DNA from: Gordonia westfalica
Lineage (GTDB): Bacteria > Actinomycetota > Actinomycetes > Mycobacteriales > Mycobacteriaceae
Length of the DNA: 41,774 nt
Direction of reading: 5' to 3'
NCBI RefSeq assembly: GCF_900105725.1
Contig: NZ_FNLM01000027.1
Span: forward strand, 1-41,774
The stretch's first letter is position 1; each line of letters begins with the position of its first letter. Shown piece after piece: positions 22,526-31,287 of the stretch. The notes beneath the pieces were generated by a model. It had not been told where the DNA came from. It ran no database searches and worked only from the letters and a program-made list of their open reading frames with translations. The position numbers were made by a program, and so were the translations under genes.

Positions 22526-23157
22526 GGCTCGTTGTTGGCGGCTACCGAGGCCGCACCCACATCGACACCTGCATGGCATCCATCCGCGACCACGTCACAG
22601 GCATAACCGATGTGGTGTTGATCGACGACAGCAACAACCGAGACCACACCAACCATTGGTCCCAGTACGGCACAGTCATCGAAGGCCATGGCAGAGGCTA
22701 CGCCCACACCATGCAACTGGCCTGCACTGTGATGGCCGGCGACTACACACTGTTCGTCGAAGAGGACTTCCAGTTCATTGCGGATGTGGATCTCAAAGAG
22801 CTGACAGACATCCTCGACACCGAACGAGACCTCGCCCAGATCGCCCTACTCCGAGACCCGTTCTACGACTACGAGACCGATGGTGTCCTCGAAGGACTCG
22901 AGGTGTGCCGGCAACGACTCGAAGCGCTCGGCAAGCACAGGGTGATCGAGGACCGCGGCGACCACATCGCCCAAGACTTAGTCCACACCACCAACCCAGC
23001 GGTGTGGCGACGTGAAGCCTGGCTCGACGGCTGGCCCCAACAACCCGACTCCGAACGCGTCAAGTCCACACAGCTCCGGCAGCAGGGCTGGAAGTTCGGG
23101 TGGATGAAGACCCAAACCCTGCTGCACACAGGACAACACGAGGGGACAGGCTACTGA
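22522..23157 (+). CDS. Glycosyltransferase family 2-like protein
   Basis: 211 residues from GTG 22522 (GTGA overlap; ATG 22507 is possible). RLVVGGYRGRTHIDTCMASI, VVLIDDSNNRDHTNHWSQYG, then GDYTLFVEEDFQFIADVDLK show a GT-A fold with an EED acidic metal site. IAQDLVHTTNPAVWRREAWL gives the acceptor end. It transfers a sugar from a nucleotide donor. The likely target is a virion protein or phage DNA; the sequence does not decide. Confidence 0.75.
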   Translation: MRLVVGGYRGRTHIDTCMASIRDHVTGITDVVLIDDSNNRDHTNHWSQYGTVIEGHGRGYAHTMQLACTVMAGDYTLFVEEDFQFIADVDLKELTDILDTERDLAQIALLRDPFYDYETDGVLEGLEVCRQRLEALGKHRVIEDRGDHIAQDLVHTTNPAVWRREAWLDGWPQQPDSERVKSTQLRQQGWKFGWMKTQTLLHTGQHEGTGY

Positions 23158-23363
23158 TGGCAGCACTCGGAGTTCTGAACGCCAAGCTCGGACTGATGGT
23201 CGATGGGATCTTCCACGAACTCGGCACCGCCTCAATCGACGTGACCGCAACCCAAGTCCACACCGACGGCAACAACGTCAACTACGAGCTGTCCATCGAG
23301 GGGCTGCGAGACCAGGTGGCCAGCATCCTGCGGGACACGGCCGAGGCCATCGCAGCCGACTGA
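23157..23363 (+). CDS. Small protein in the glycosyltransferase cluster
   Basis: 68 residues: LNAKLGLMVDGIFHELGTAS then VNYELSIEGLRDQVASILRD. Coupled by one-base stop/start overlaps (TGATG) to both glycosyltransferase genes, implying fixed stoichiometry or a shared complex. No known domain. Confidence 0.55.
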   Translation: MAALGVLNAKLGLMVDGIFHELGTASIDVTATQVHTDGNNVNYELSIEGLRDQVASILRDTAEAIAAD

Positions 23364-23962
23364 TGCTGTACCGGATCGCTGTCGTCGGGGACGTACGGCG
23401 CAAGACCCAAGCCTACGAACTCGCCCAAGCATTGGATGCCGACCTAGTCCTCGACACCCAAGCATCGGGACTCACAGCCAATGGGCAGAGGGCATGGGCT
23501 GCAGCATCCATGACCAACAGCGACTGGACTGTGGTGCTCGAGGACGACGCCATCCCGTGCACCGACTTCCACACCCGACTGGCCGAAGCCCTCACCTCCA
23601 CACCCACCGATGTGGTGTCCCTCTACTGCGGCACCAGCTACCCACTCCAAGCGCAGGACGTGTACCGGCTGGCCATCACCGAAGCCGACAACGCTGGCGC
23701 CAACTACTTCACCCTGCCGAACCTGTGGCACACCGTTGGTGTTGCCATCCGAACACCACTCGTCAAGCAGATGCTCGAGCACATCGACGGACTCACCCTC
23801 CCGCTCGACGAAGCCATCACCACGTGGATGCTGGCCGAAGGCCGCCGCGCCGCCTACACCCACCCGTCGTTGGTCGACCATCGCGACGACCACACCGTCA
23901 TCCAACATCCCGACGGAATCGAACGAACCATGCCCCGAAAAGCATGGAGGTATGCCGGGTAA
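23363..23962 (+). CDS. Glycosyltransferase family 25-like protein
   Basis: 199 residues. AWAAASMTNSDWTVVLEDDA followed by IPCTDFHTRLAEAL has the EDDA metal-binding motif of LPS-type family 25 enzymes. FTLPNLWHTVGVAIRTPLVK, PLDEAITTWMLAEGRRAAYT and HPSLVDHRDDHTVIQ follow the usual order. Third sugar-transfer gene of the cluster. Coupled to the packaging HNH gene (TAATG). Confidence 0.75.
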   Translation: MLYRIAVVGDVRRKTQAYELAQALDADLVLDTQASGLTANGQRAWAAASMTNSDWTVVLEDDAIPCTDFHTRLAEALTSTPTDVVSLYCGTSYPLQAQDVYRLAITEADNAGANYFTLPNLWHTVGVAIRTPLVKQMLEHIDGLTLPLDEAITTWMLAEGRRAAYTHPSLVDHRDDHTVIQHPDGIERTMPRKAWRYAG

Positions 23963-24291
23963 TGCCGAGGGCACCCAAGAAGTGCGGTCGAACAGACTGC
24001 ACCACCCGCACAGTCGGCCACACCTACTGCCCAAAACACCGAACCACCTGGCCCCAATCCAAGGGGCGCAACGTCCCCCACAGGCTCCAAACAGCCTGCT
24101 TCCGCCGTGACCAGTACACCTGCCAACGCTGCGGCCACCACGGCAACCCCGGAGACGGCACTCTCCACGCCGACCACACCCGCAACCGAGCAGCAGGTGG
24201 CCCCAACCATCTCGACAACCTCGAAACTCTGTGCACCGAGTGCCACAAGCCCAAGACCCAACGCGAGGCCAAGGCCGGAAAAGGCCTCTGA
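23962..24291 (+). CDS. HNH endonuclease beside terminase
   Basis: 109 residues. CFRRDQYTCQRCGHHGNP, then LHADHTRNRAAGGPNHLDNL and ETLCTECHKPKTQREA is a compact HNH with zinc Cys pairs (54/57 and 91/94). An N-terminal CGRTDCTTRTVGHTYCPKH adds a second zinc site. In HK97-type phages an HNH gene next to terminase is needed for cos cleavage and packaging. That is the likely role, and it has no mobile-type leader. Confidence 0.85.
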   Translation: MPRAPKKCGRTDCTTRTVGHTYCPKHRTTWPQSKGRNVPHRLQTACFRRDQYTCQRCGHHGNPGDGTLHADHTRNRAAGGPNHLDNLETLCTECHKPKTQREAKAGKGL

Positions 24292-24485
24292 CCTGCGGAA
24301 ACGGGGTGACAACCTCGGGCACCCGGTGCTACATCGAACACCCGTTCGAACCCAGGGCCTCCACCCCCCACCCCACCCCCTCCCGGCCCCGGAAGGCACT
24401 GCTGAAAGACCTGCGTACGGGTTCCGTACGCTCTGGCCCTGCCGAAATGGTTAGGGCCTCCGATCCCGAAATGGGAGGTAGTTCA
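24292..24485. other. Non-coding region upstream of terminase, cos candidate
   Basis: 194 bp without a frame. It contains a C-rich tract (near 24361-24384), a perfect inverted repeat GCGTACGG-GTT-CCGTACGC (24413-24431) and two CGAAATGG copies near 24445 and 24470. GGGAGG precedes the small terminase ATG. Cohesive-end sites often lie here. Confidence 0.45.
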
Positions 24486-25097
24486 ATGCCTGGACCTGCT
24501 CCGAAGCACCCGTCTGTGCGTGCTCGCCGCAACAACCCGAAGAAGGACTTCCGGTCTCTGCCGTCTGAGGGGCGTGAGGGCGCTACGCCTGAGTGGCCTC
24601 TGCTTCCGGATGTGAATGCGTCGGCGATGCTCGAGGTTGCTCGCGATCGTGTCGCGTCACTCCAGGTGGAGTTGGAGGGTGAGGACGATGGTCGCGCGAA
24701 GGGCCGGCTGCGGCGCGATCTGAACAAGAATGAACTGCTGGTGGCCCAGTTGCAGTTGCAGATTGAGCAGGCCACTGATGCAGAGAAGGCGTTGTGGGCG
24801 GATCTGTGGTCGACGCCTCAGGCGGTGATCTGGGAAGAGTCCCATACGCATCGTGAGGTTGCGCAATATGTGCGGTGGAAGGTTCGTGCCGAGCAGGGCG
24901 ACCTGAAGGCTGCTGCGGAGGCGCGGCAGTTGTCTGACCGTCTCGGGTTGAATCCGCTGGCGCTGATGCGTCTGCGGGCCGAGGTTGAGCATGTCGACGA
25001 GGTGGAGAACCGTGGCAAGCGCCGGCGGGAAACGTCGGTGCCGCAGCGGAAGAATCCTCCGAAGGATGATCCGCGCTCGAGTCTCTACGCCGTGTGA
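24486..25097 (+). CDS. terS: Terminase small subunit
   Basis: 203 residues from ATG 24486 behind GGGAGG. MPGPAPKHPSVRARRNNPKK is the usual basic N-terminus of this actinophage class, followed by PEWPLLPDVNASAMLEVARD and a helical core. The C-terminus RLGLNPLALMRLRAEVEHVD then ENRGKRRRETSVPQRK is also typical. It recognises the packaging site and guides the large subunit, whose gene starts 3 bp later. Confidence 0.85.
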   Translation: MPGPAPKHPSVRARRNNPKKDFRSLPSEGREGATPEWPLLPDVNASAMLEVARDRVASLQVELEGEDDGRAKGRLRRDLNKNELLVAQLQLQIEQATDAEKALWADLWSTPQAVIWEESHTHREVAQYVRWKVRAEQGDLKAAAEARQLSDRLGLNPLALMRLRAEVEHVDEVENRGKRRRETSVPQRKNPPKDDPRSSLYAV

Positions 25098-25100
25098 CCC

Positions 25101-26753
25101 GTGCTGCTGGTCGTTCCGGGTCCAGACCCGGAACCCTGGCCAACCCTGGGGCCGCAGATATGCGATCTGATCGAGGATCGTGCGATCTATGGCCCGGGTT
25201 CGTTGCAGGGGGAGCCGTACGAGATTGACCCGGAGTTTCGGGCGTTCATCCATCGTGCTTTCGAGGTGTTCCCGAAAGGTCATCCTTGGGAGGGACGTCG
25301 TCGGTTCAAACGGGTTGGACTGTCAGTCCGCAAGGGGTTGGCGAAGACAGAGAAGCAGGCGCTCCTAGCGTTCTGTGAGCTTCATCCGGAGGGGCCGACC
25401 CGGTTTGACGGGTGGGATGCCTCGGGGAATCCGGTGGGTAGGCCGGTGAACTCGCCGTACATTCCGATGTTGGCGGTGTCGGTGGAGCAGGTTGAGGAAC
25501 TTGCTTACGGCGCTTTGAAGTACATCGTCGAAGAAGGCCCTGATGCGGACCTGTTCGATTCGACGTTGGATCGGATTGTGCGGCTGAATGATCACGGTCG
25601 TGCTGACGGCAAAGCGGTCGCATTGTCGAACAACCCAGGGTCTCGTGACGGCGCTCGTACGACGATGAACTGTTTCGATGAGCCGCACCGGCTGTATTTG
25701 CCGCGGCAGTTGAAGGCGCACCAGACGATGGATGCGAACCTGCCGAAACGTCCGCTGGATGATCCGTGGTCGTTGTATGTGGGGACTGCCGGTCAACCCG
25801 GTCAGGGTTCGGTGGCTGAAGAGATTCACATCGAGGCCACGCAGATCGCTGAAGGCAAAATTCAGCGTCCGGACTTGTTCTATCTGTATCGCACGGATGA
25901 CGATCCCGAACGGGATCTGTCGGATAAGGACGAGCGGATTCGGGCGATCGCTGAGGCGACCGGCCCGATCGGCGAGTTCGGTCCGGGCCAGTTCGACGAG
26001 ATCGCTTCGAAGTGGGATCGCCCTGGCGCCGATGGGCCGTATCTCGAGCGGGTGTGGTTGAACCGGTGGAAACGTCAGGGCGACCAGGCGTTTGACATGA
26101 AGAAGATCAAACCGGGTTTGTGCCGCTCAGGGGAGCGCATCCCTAAGGGCGGGTTCATCACTCTCGGTTTCGATGGCGCCCGGTTCCGTGACGCTACCGC
26201 GTTGGTGGCGACGAGCATCGACACCGGGTTGCAGGAGTTGCTGGGGTTGTGGGAACGCCCCGACGATGACGACCTAGAAGACGACGGTTGGGAAGTCAAC
26301 GAAGCTGAGGTGACCGCCGCCGTCGAGGACGCCATGACCCGGTATGCGGTGTGGAAGATGTACGCCGACCCCCCACACTGGACCGAAACGGTCGGCTCGT
26401 GGGCTGCGAAATGGCCTGACCGGGTGGAGGAGTGGTGGACCGCCCGAGTGAAGCCGATGGCGTACACGCTGCGCGAGTATCGGGAAGCCATCGACTCGGG
26501 GTCGATCACATTCGGTGGCGAACACAGCCACGAGGACTTTGTCAGGCACCTCGGAAACGCGGGCCGCAAGGAACTGAAGATCGTGGACGACGAGGGGAAA
26601 CCCTTGGATGTCCTCCAGAAGCAAGATGGTCGGGCTGACCTCAAGTTTGATGCCGCGATGGCGTCGGTGCTGTCGTGGAAAGCCTGTCTGGACGCACGCA
26701 AGTCAGGGGCTCGACCGCCAAGGCCGGTCGGAATGCCACGTCGCATCTACTGA
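25101..26753 (+). CDS. terL: Terminase large subunit
   Basis: 550 residues from GTG 25101. The ATPase domain has a divergent Walker A, GLSVRKGLAKTEKQALLAF (about 77-95), of the RKGxAKTE form common in actinophage terminases. Walker B-like residues are near TMNCFDEPH. The nuclease domain starts at FITLGFDGARFRDATALVAT (first catalytic Asp), with YADPPHW and a C-terminal DLKFDAAMASVLSWKA. It drives DNA into the prohead and cuts it. Intact frame. Confidence 0.93.
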   Translation: MLLVVPGPDPEPWPTLGPQICDLIEDRAIYGPGSLQGEPYEIDPEFRAFIHRAFEVFPKGHPWEGRRRFKRVGLSVRKGLAKTEKQALLAFCELHPEGPTRFDGWDASGNPVGRPVNSPYIPMLAVSVEQVEELAYGALKYIVEEGPDADLFDSTLDRIVRLNDHGRADGKAVALSNNPGSRDGARTTMNCFDEPHRLYLPRQLKAHQTMDANLPKRPLDDPWSLYVGTAGQPGQGSVAEEIHIEATQIAEGKIQRPDLFYLYRTDDDPERDLSDKDERIRAIAEATGPIGEFGPGQFDEIASKWDRPGADGPYLERVWLNRWKRQGDQAFDMKKIKPGLCRSGERIPKGGFITLGFDGARFRDATALVATSIDTGLQELLGLWERPDDDDLEDDGWEVNEAEVTAAVEDAMTRYAVWKMYADPPHWTETVGSWAAKWPDRVEEWWTARVKPMAYTLREYREAIDSGSITFGGEHSHEDFVRHLGNAGRKELKIVDDEGKPLDVLQKQDGRADLKFDAAMASVLSWKACLDARKSGARPPRPVGMPRRIY

Positions 26754-26765
26754 GAGGGGTGGTGC

Positions 26766-28124
26766 ATGATTCCGGTGACGCCGGCCGAATGGCTCCCCGT
26801 CCTCACAGCCCGTTTGGATGCTGCGCAGCCGCGAATCAGTCTGCTGCGTCGCTACGTTGACGGCGACGCCCCGCTCCCTGAGATGGGTAAGAATGTGCGG
26901 GCGTCGTGGCAGCGTTTTCAGCGGCAGTCGCGCGTCAACCTGGCGACGAAGATCTCGTCATCCTTGGCGGAGCGGCTGATCCCCAACGGTATTGATGTTG
27001 GCTCCAACACCGACAGTGATGTGGTGGCTGCGGCGCAAAGGATCTGGCGCGATAACCGCATCAAAGGTGTGGTCGCTAAGGAAGCCACCCATCACATGCT
27101 GAATTACGCCACCAGCTACATGACTGCATGGGTCGGGGACAATGGGCACGCCGTCATCACGGCGGACTCACCGGAAATGATGTACGCGGCGACTGACCCG
27201 TTGCAGCCGTGGAAGGCGCGCGCCGCGATCCGTTGGTGGCGTGACTCGGATGCGGAAACAGACTTTGCGATCGTGTGGTGTCAGATCGGCTGGCAGCTGT
27301 TCAGCCGTTCGGTGTGGGTAAACCCTGCCGAGGTGGTGGAGCGGCGCATCCGCAACAACCGTGCCAGTTCGGATCAGTGGGATGCGGCGACAGAGTTCGT
27401 CATCACCGGCGAGGGGCCGCCGGTGGTGGTGTTGAACAACCCGCTCGGAATGGGTGAGTTCGAACCCCATCTCGACACCATCACCCGCATCAACGCGGGA
27501 ATCCTCGAGCGTCGTGTGACATCAGCGATGCAGGCGTGGCGTCAGCGCGCCCTCACGGGAGGTCTGCCACAGAAGGACGCCGAAGGCAACGACATCGATT
27601 GGGCGTCGGTGTTCGAGCCGGCGCCTGGTGCGTTGTGGGACATCCCTGCTGGTATCGAGTTGTGGGAGTCCGATGCCACCGATATTAGGCCTCTTCTGGA
27701 GGGTGTGAAGGATGACTTGCGGGAGCTGTCGGAGATGTCGGCCACCCCGTTCCCCGCGCTGCTTCCGGGTTCTCAGAATCAGTCGGCTACCGGCTCTGCT
27801 GCGATGAAGGAAGCGTTGATCCTGAAGGCGCGTGACCGACTTGACGTGGTTGATACGGGCTTGTCGGCGATCATCTCGAAAGCTTTGCGTATCGAGGGGT
27901 TTGAGACCGAGGAGACGATCTCCTTGTCGTGGGAACCGCCGGATCACGTGTCGCTGTCGGAGAAGTATGACGCCGCGGTGAAGGCGAAGGGTGCGGGGGA
28001 GTCATGGAAGTCGATTGCCCGCAACATTCTTGGCTACTCGCCGGAGCAGATCGAGCAGGATGCCTTAGATCTGGCTGACGAGCAGCTGATGAGTTTCGTG
28101 GACAACGCGAATGCCCGAGTCTGA
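26766..28124 (+). CDS. Portal protein
   Basis: 452 residues from ATG 26766 behind GAGAGGGG. The SPP1 gp6-like order is seen: YVDGDAPLPEMGKNVRASWQ, IAERL-type ISSSLAERLIPNGIDV, YSMT-type YATSYMTAWVGDNGHAVITA, and ATPFPALLPGSQNQSATGSA near residue 325-345. The C-terminal region is acidic and helical. It forms the dodecameric vertex ring for DNA entry. It overlaps the next gene by 14 bp. Confidence 0.92.
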   Translation: MIPVTPAEWLPVLTARLDAAQPRISLLRRYVDGDAPLPEMGKNVRASWQRFQRQSRVNLATKISSSLAERLIPNGIDVGSNTDSDVVAAAQRIWRDNRIKGVVAKEATHHMLNYATSYMTAWVGDNGHAVITADSPEMMYAATDPLQPWKARAAIRWWRDSDAETDFAIVWCQIGWQLFSRSVWVNPAEVVERRIRNNRASSDQWDAATEFVITGEGPPVVVLNNPLGMGEFEPHLDTITRINAGILERRVTSAMQAWRQRALTGGLPQKDAEGNDIDWASVFEPAPGALWDIPAGIELWESDATDIRPLLEGVKDDLRELSEMSATPFPALLPGSQNQSATGSAAMKEALILKARDRLDVVDTGLSAIISKALRIEGFETEETISLSWEPPDHVSLSEKYDAAVKAKGAGESWKSIARNILGYSPEQIEQDALDLADEQLMSFVDNANARV

Positions 28125-28875
28125 TCGCCTTCTGATCGGCTACCAACAGGCCGTTGCGGACGTCCGCGCGCGGGTGATGAACTACGCCAACGCAATCTGG
28201 GGTGGGCTTCCCGCGTTCCGTGATGCTCAGGCAGAGAGGCTGATTGCCCGACTGGTGCCGATGGTGACGGCGGGACAACTTCAAGTCGCGAATCTGACGT
28301 CCAGTTATATTGCCCGTGCTGTATCAGGTGGAGTTCCGCTTCCAGTGGATCGAGACGGGGTTACCCGTGGCCGTGGGGTGGACCCCGAACTGTTGTACCG
28401 GAGGCCTTTTGAGCAGGTATGGGCCGACCTTTCCGAATCCGCACCGCTGGATGCGGCAGTCGCGGCCGGGGCCACACGGTTGATGCATCTGGTGGCGACG
28501 GACATGCAGATGGCGAAGGTACGGCAGGCCGACGCGTCCCTCCAGGCTGCTGGAGTCAAGGCGTACCGGCGGGTGCTGAACGGCCCCAAGAACTGTGCTC
28601 TCTGTGTCATCGCCTCTACTCAGCGCTATCACGTTGGTGACCTGTCGCCCATACACCCTGGATGTGACTGTTCGGTCGCTCCCGTGAAGTCGGATTGGAA
28701 CGGCGACCGGGTGATCGATCCGGATCTACTCGAGGACACACACAAGCAGGTGCGGGAACTTACCGGCGCCGACAATCGCGCCGCCCACGACTACCAGAAA
28801 CTTCTCCTGGTCCGCGACCACGGAGAGATCGGCCCCGTCCTCACATGGCGGGACCAGAACTTCAAAGCCGCCTAG
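28111..28875 (+). CDS. MuF-like head morphogenesis protein
   Basis: 254 residues. The N-terminal helical region (YQQAVADVRARVMNYANAIW) leads to AYRRVLNGPKNCALCVIAST then QRYHVGDLSPIHPGCDCSVA, the Cys/His-rich MuF signature. DPDLLEDTHKQVRELTG follows. MuF proteins are minor head components near the portal that assist assembly or enter with DNA. A terminator hairpin comes right after the stop. Confidence 0.8.
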   Translation: MPESDRLLIGYQQAVADVRARVMNYANAIWGGLPAFRDAQAERLIARLVPMVTAGQLQVANLTSSYIARAVSGGVPLPVDRDGVTRGRGVDPELLYRRPFEQVWADLSESAPLDAAVAAGATRLMHLVATDMQMAKVRQADASLQAAGVKAYRRVLNGPKNCALCVIASTQRYHVGDLSPIHPGCDCSVAPVKSDWNGDRVIDPDLLEDTHKQVRELTGADNRAAHDYQKLLLVRDHGEIGPVLTWRDQNFKAA

Positions 28876-28880
28876 AGCTT

Positions 28881-28905
28881 CCCTCGCACACCAGTGCGGG
28901 GATTT
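28881..28905 (+). terminator. Weak intrinsic terminator after the MuF-like gene
   Basis: CCTCGCAC (28882-28889) pairs with GTGCGGGG (28894-28901), 8 bp with one G-T pair and loop ACCA, followed by ATTTTG. A second hairpin GCGCC-GCAAC-GGCGC lies at 28909-28923. Together they could lower readthrough into, or stabilise, the scaffold-capsid message. Confidence 0.55.
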
Positions 28906-28950
28906 TGAGCGCCGCAACGGCGCACCATCCGACGAAACGTCAGGAGCAAC

Positions 28951-29532
28951 ATGCCCGAGGAAACTGCTGCCGCCGAAACGGTTGACCAGCAAGACGACCC
29001 GACCGCCGAGGTTGAGACCACCGACAGTGAGCCCACGCTCAGTGTGGAGGATCTCATCGCTGAACGCGACAAGTGGAAGTCGCTGTCTCGCGAGAACGAG
29101 AAGGGCCGGAAGGCGAACGCCGACAAGGCCCGCAAGTACGACGAACTGCTGGCGCAGAAGGAACGCGACGAGCAGACCTGGCAGGAGCGGGCCGAAAAGG
29201 CCGAAGCTGCCCTCGCTGCAAACACGAAGCAGCGGGAACGCGACAACCTCGCCAAGAAGATCGTGGAAGGCACCGATGTGCCCGCGGATCTACTCGTCGG
29301 TGACACCGAGGAGGAGATGCGCGCCCATCTCGACCGCCTGCAATCGTTCCGCGGACCCAAGCAGACCGTACCGCCCGCTGCCCCGGCATCGGTGGTTGCC
29401 AATGCCGATGCGGCGCCGGCGAACAAGGTGCAGCAGCTCACTCAGGCAGACCTGAAGAACATGTCCCCAGCCCAGATTCGCGACGCTGACGCCAAAGGCC
29501 AGCTCGACGAACTCAAGGGCATCCGAAAGTAA
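28951..29532 (+). CDS. Capsid scaffolding protein
   Basis: 193 residues, ATG 28951 behind AGGAGC. Acidic N-terminus (ETAAAETVDQQDDPTAEVET), long charged coiled coil (EDLIAERDKWKSLSRENEKG, KARKYDELLAQKERDEQTWQ) and a basic capsid-binding end (GQLDELKGIRK). Composition and position before the capsid gene are diagnostic. It directs prohead assembly and is then lost. Confidence 0.88.
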   Translation: MPEETAAAETVDQQDDPTAEVETTDSEPTLSVEDLIAERDKWKSLSRENEKGRKANADKARKYDELLAQKERDEQTWQERAEKAEAALAANTKQRERDNLAKKIVEGTDVPADLLVGDTEEEMRAHLDRLQSFRGPKQTVPPAAPASVVANADAAPANKVQQLTQADLKNMSPAQIRDADAKGQLDELKGIRK

Positions 29533-29541
29533 GGAGCCATC

Positions 29542-30366
29542 ATGGCCATCACCCATTTCATTCCCGAACTGTGGGCGGCGAACATCACCCAGGCGTGGGA
29601 CGCCGAGAAGGTGTTCGCCGCTCTGCTCGACCGCCAGTACGAAGGCGTCGCGACAAAGGGCAACACCGTCCACATCCCCGGTGTCGTCGCACCCGCGATC
29701 AAGGACTACAAGGCCAACAACCGCACCACGTCGGCTGACGCCATCACCGACACCGGCGTCGACCTCCTGATCGACCAGGAGAAGAACTTCGACTTCAAGG
29801 TCGACGACATCGACGCCGCCCAGTCTGCGGGCAGCCTGGCCCCGTACACCGACGCCGCCGGAAAGGCGCTCGTCGATGACGCGGACAAGTTCATCGCCAC
29901 CATGCTCGCCGCCGGAGCCACCAACCTGTCGGGCTCCGCTCCGGACACCGGGAACAAGGCATTCGACCTCGTCAAGGCTGCTCGTGTGGCCCTGAACAAG
30001 AAGAACGCCCCCGCCTCCGGCCGAGTTCTCGTGTGCAACGCCGACTTCGAAGGTCTGCTCCTCGGCGCGGATTCGAAGCTCACCAGCTTCGATGTGTCCG
30101 GCGACAACAACGGCCTCCGCAACGGCACCATCGGCTCCCTCCTCGGGTTCCGTGTGCTGTCGTCGAACAACCTGCCCAACAACTCCACCCCCGGCTTCGT
30201 GGCGTTCCACCCGGAGGCCGCGGCCTACGTGTCGCAGCTCGATAAGGTGGAGGCCCTGCGCGCCGACAACAGCTTCGCCGACCGGCTGCGCGGCCTGCAC
30301 GTGTACGGCGGCAAGGTTGTCCGTCCGGACGGCGTCGTCAAGTTCGGAATGACTTCGGGTAGCTGA
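29542..30366 (+). CDS. Major capsid protein
   Basis: 274 residues, AAGGAG before ATG 29542. AITHFIPELWAANITQAWDA, TVHIPGVVAPAIKDYKANNR, then DKFIATMLAAGAT and FRVLSSNNLPNNSTPGFVAF follow the P22-coat-like HK97-fold proteins of actinophages. It has no protease-cleaved N-terminal extension, consistent with the separate scaffold. Its last residues are TSGS, encoded by the same 15 bases, stop included, as the end of the tail tube gene. Confidence 0.93.
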   Translation: MAITHFIPELWAANITQAWDAEKVFAALLDRQYEGVATKGNTVHIPGVVAPAIKDYKANNRTTSADAITDTGVDLLIDQEKNFDFKVDDIDAAQSAGSLAPYTDAAGKALVDDADKFIATMLAAGATNLSGSAPDTGNKAFDLVKAARVALNKKNAPASGRVLVCNADFEGLLLGADSKLTSFDVSGDNNGLRNGTIGSLLGFRVLSSNNLPNNSTPGFVAFHPEAAAYVSQLDKVEALRADNSFADRLRGLHVYGGKVVRPDGVVKFGMTSGS

Positions 30367-30371
30367 TCCAG

Positions 30372-30941
30372 GTGTCTCTTCCTCCCCTTGCTGTTCGTGA
30401 CGACGTGATCGCCGTGGCGCAAAGGGACCTGACCGAACCTGAGCACGCGTCGGTGTATCAACTGTTGGATGCGGCATCGGACCAGTTCCGTGCCGCATCC
30501 CAACAGCAGTTCACCCCCGGCGAGTCGACGGTGCGGTTGAAGGTGAATGGTGGGCGGGTCCGTCTGGACCAGTTGCCAGTCACAGGGGTGACGTCTGTGA
30601 CCGATGACGCGGGAAACTCTGTGGACTACACCCGAAATGGGATGTGGTTGACCGTCGGATGTGATTCTTCACGGTTCCTCACTGTCACATACTCGCATGG
30701 CGGAGAAGTGCCGCCGCGTGTGAAGAATGCGGTCGCCGAAATGGTGATCCGCGCTCTTGTGACGCCGGAGGAAGTGATGGCCGGAGCCCGGTCGCTGACC
30801 GACTCCGCAGGTCCGATCTCGCAGACCACTGCATGGTCGGTCCGAGCGCCGAACTCGGGTTTGCAGATGTCCGAGTCGGACCTGAAGTTGGCGGCATCGT
30901 TTCGCTGGCAGGGAGGGCAAGTCATTGTCCAGGCACCGTAG
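30372..30941 (+). CDS. Head-to-tail connector (adaptor)
   Basis: 189 residues from GTG 30372. LTEPEHASVYQLLDAASDQF, VNGGRVRLDQLPVTGVTSVT and VPPRVKNAVAEMVIRALVTP match the gp15/gp6-like connector that docks under the portal. First gene after capsid, as expected. Its end overlaps the next start. Confidence 0.8.
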   Translation: MSLPPLAVRDDVIAVAQRDLTEPEHASVYQLLDAASDQFRAASQQQFTPGESTVRLKVNGGRVRLDQLPVTGVTSVTDDAGNSVDYTRNGMWLTVGCDSSRFLTVTYSHGGEVPPRVKNAVAEMVIRALVTPEEVMAGARSLTDSAGPISQTTAWSVRAPNSGLQMSESDLKLAASFRWQGGQVIVQAP

Positions 30942-31287
30942 GGGAATACCCGCCGTCTTCGACGTAGAACACCTGCCGTTCAACGGAACCGGCGCCGACG
31001 ACTACGGCAACGATGTCGAGTCCTGGGGCGAACCGGACCCGCGGAAGTTCGTGACGTTCATCGACCCACAAAGCGATGAACTAGATCTCCCGGGGCACAT
31101 CCGGGACTCCGTTGACGTGGGAATCATCGTCCTCCCCGATTTCGGTCCGGTGTCACCACGTGACAGGGAAGTCATCGACGGAACTGTCTATGACGTTGTC
31201 GGCCAACCCAAGGACTACACCAGGATTCCGTCTCTCACGGGCGGCGGTTGCTACGTCGTAACTCTGAAGGTGGTGAAGTCGTCGTGA
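30925..31287 (+). CDS. Head-tail connector (stopper)
   Basis: 120 residues from TTG 30925, overlapping the adaptor gene by 17 bp. RGIPAVFDVEHLPFNGTGAD, KFVTFIDPQSDELDLPGHI and EVIDGTVYDVVGQPKDYT give an SH3-like beta fold of the stopper class (gp16-like). Position between adaptor and tail completion gene supports this. Confidence 0.7.
   Translation: MSRHRRGIPAVFDVEHLPFNGTGADDYGNDVESWGEPDPRKFVTFIDPQSDELDLPGHIRDSVDVGIIVLPDFGPVSPRDREVIDGTVYDVVGQPKDYTRIPSLTGGGCYVVTLKVVKSS

Noticed and set aside
24340..24370. TTCGAACCC resembling a tRNA T-loop
   Set aside because: The bases on the two sides cannot form the 5-bp T-stem, and no acceptor, D or anticodon arm is found around it.
29290..30498. Long minus-strand open frame of about 400 codons across scaffold and capsid genes
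   Set aside because: It is the shadow of G+C-rich capsid codons. Composition is Val/Gly/Arg-biased, there is no start context, and the plus-strand genes are certain.
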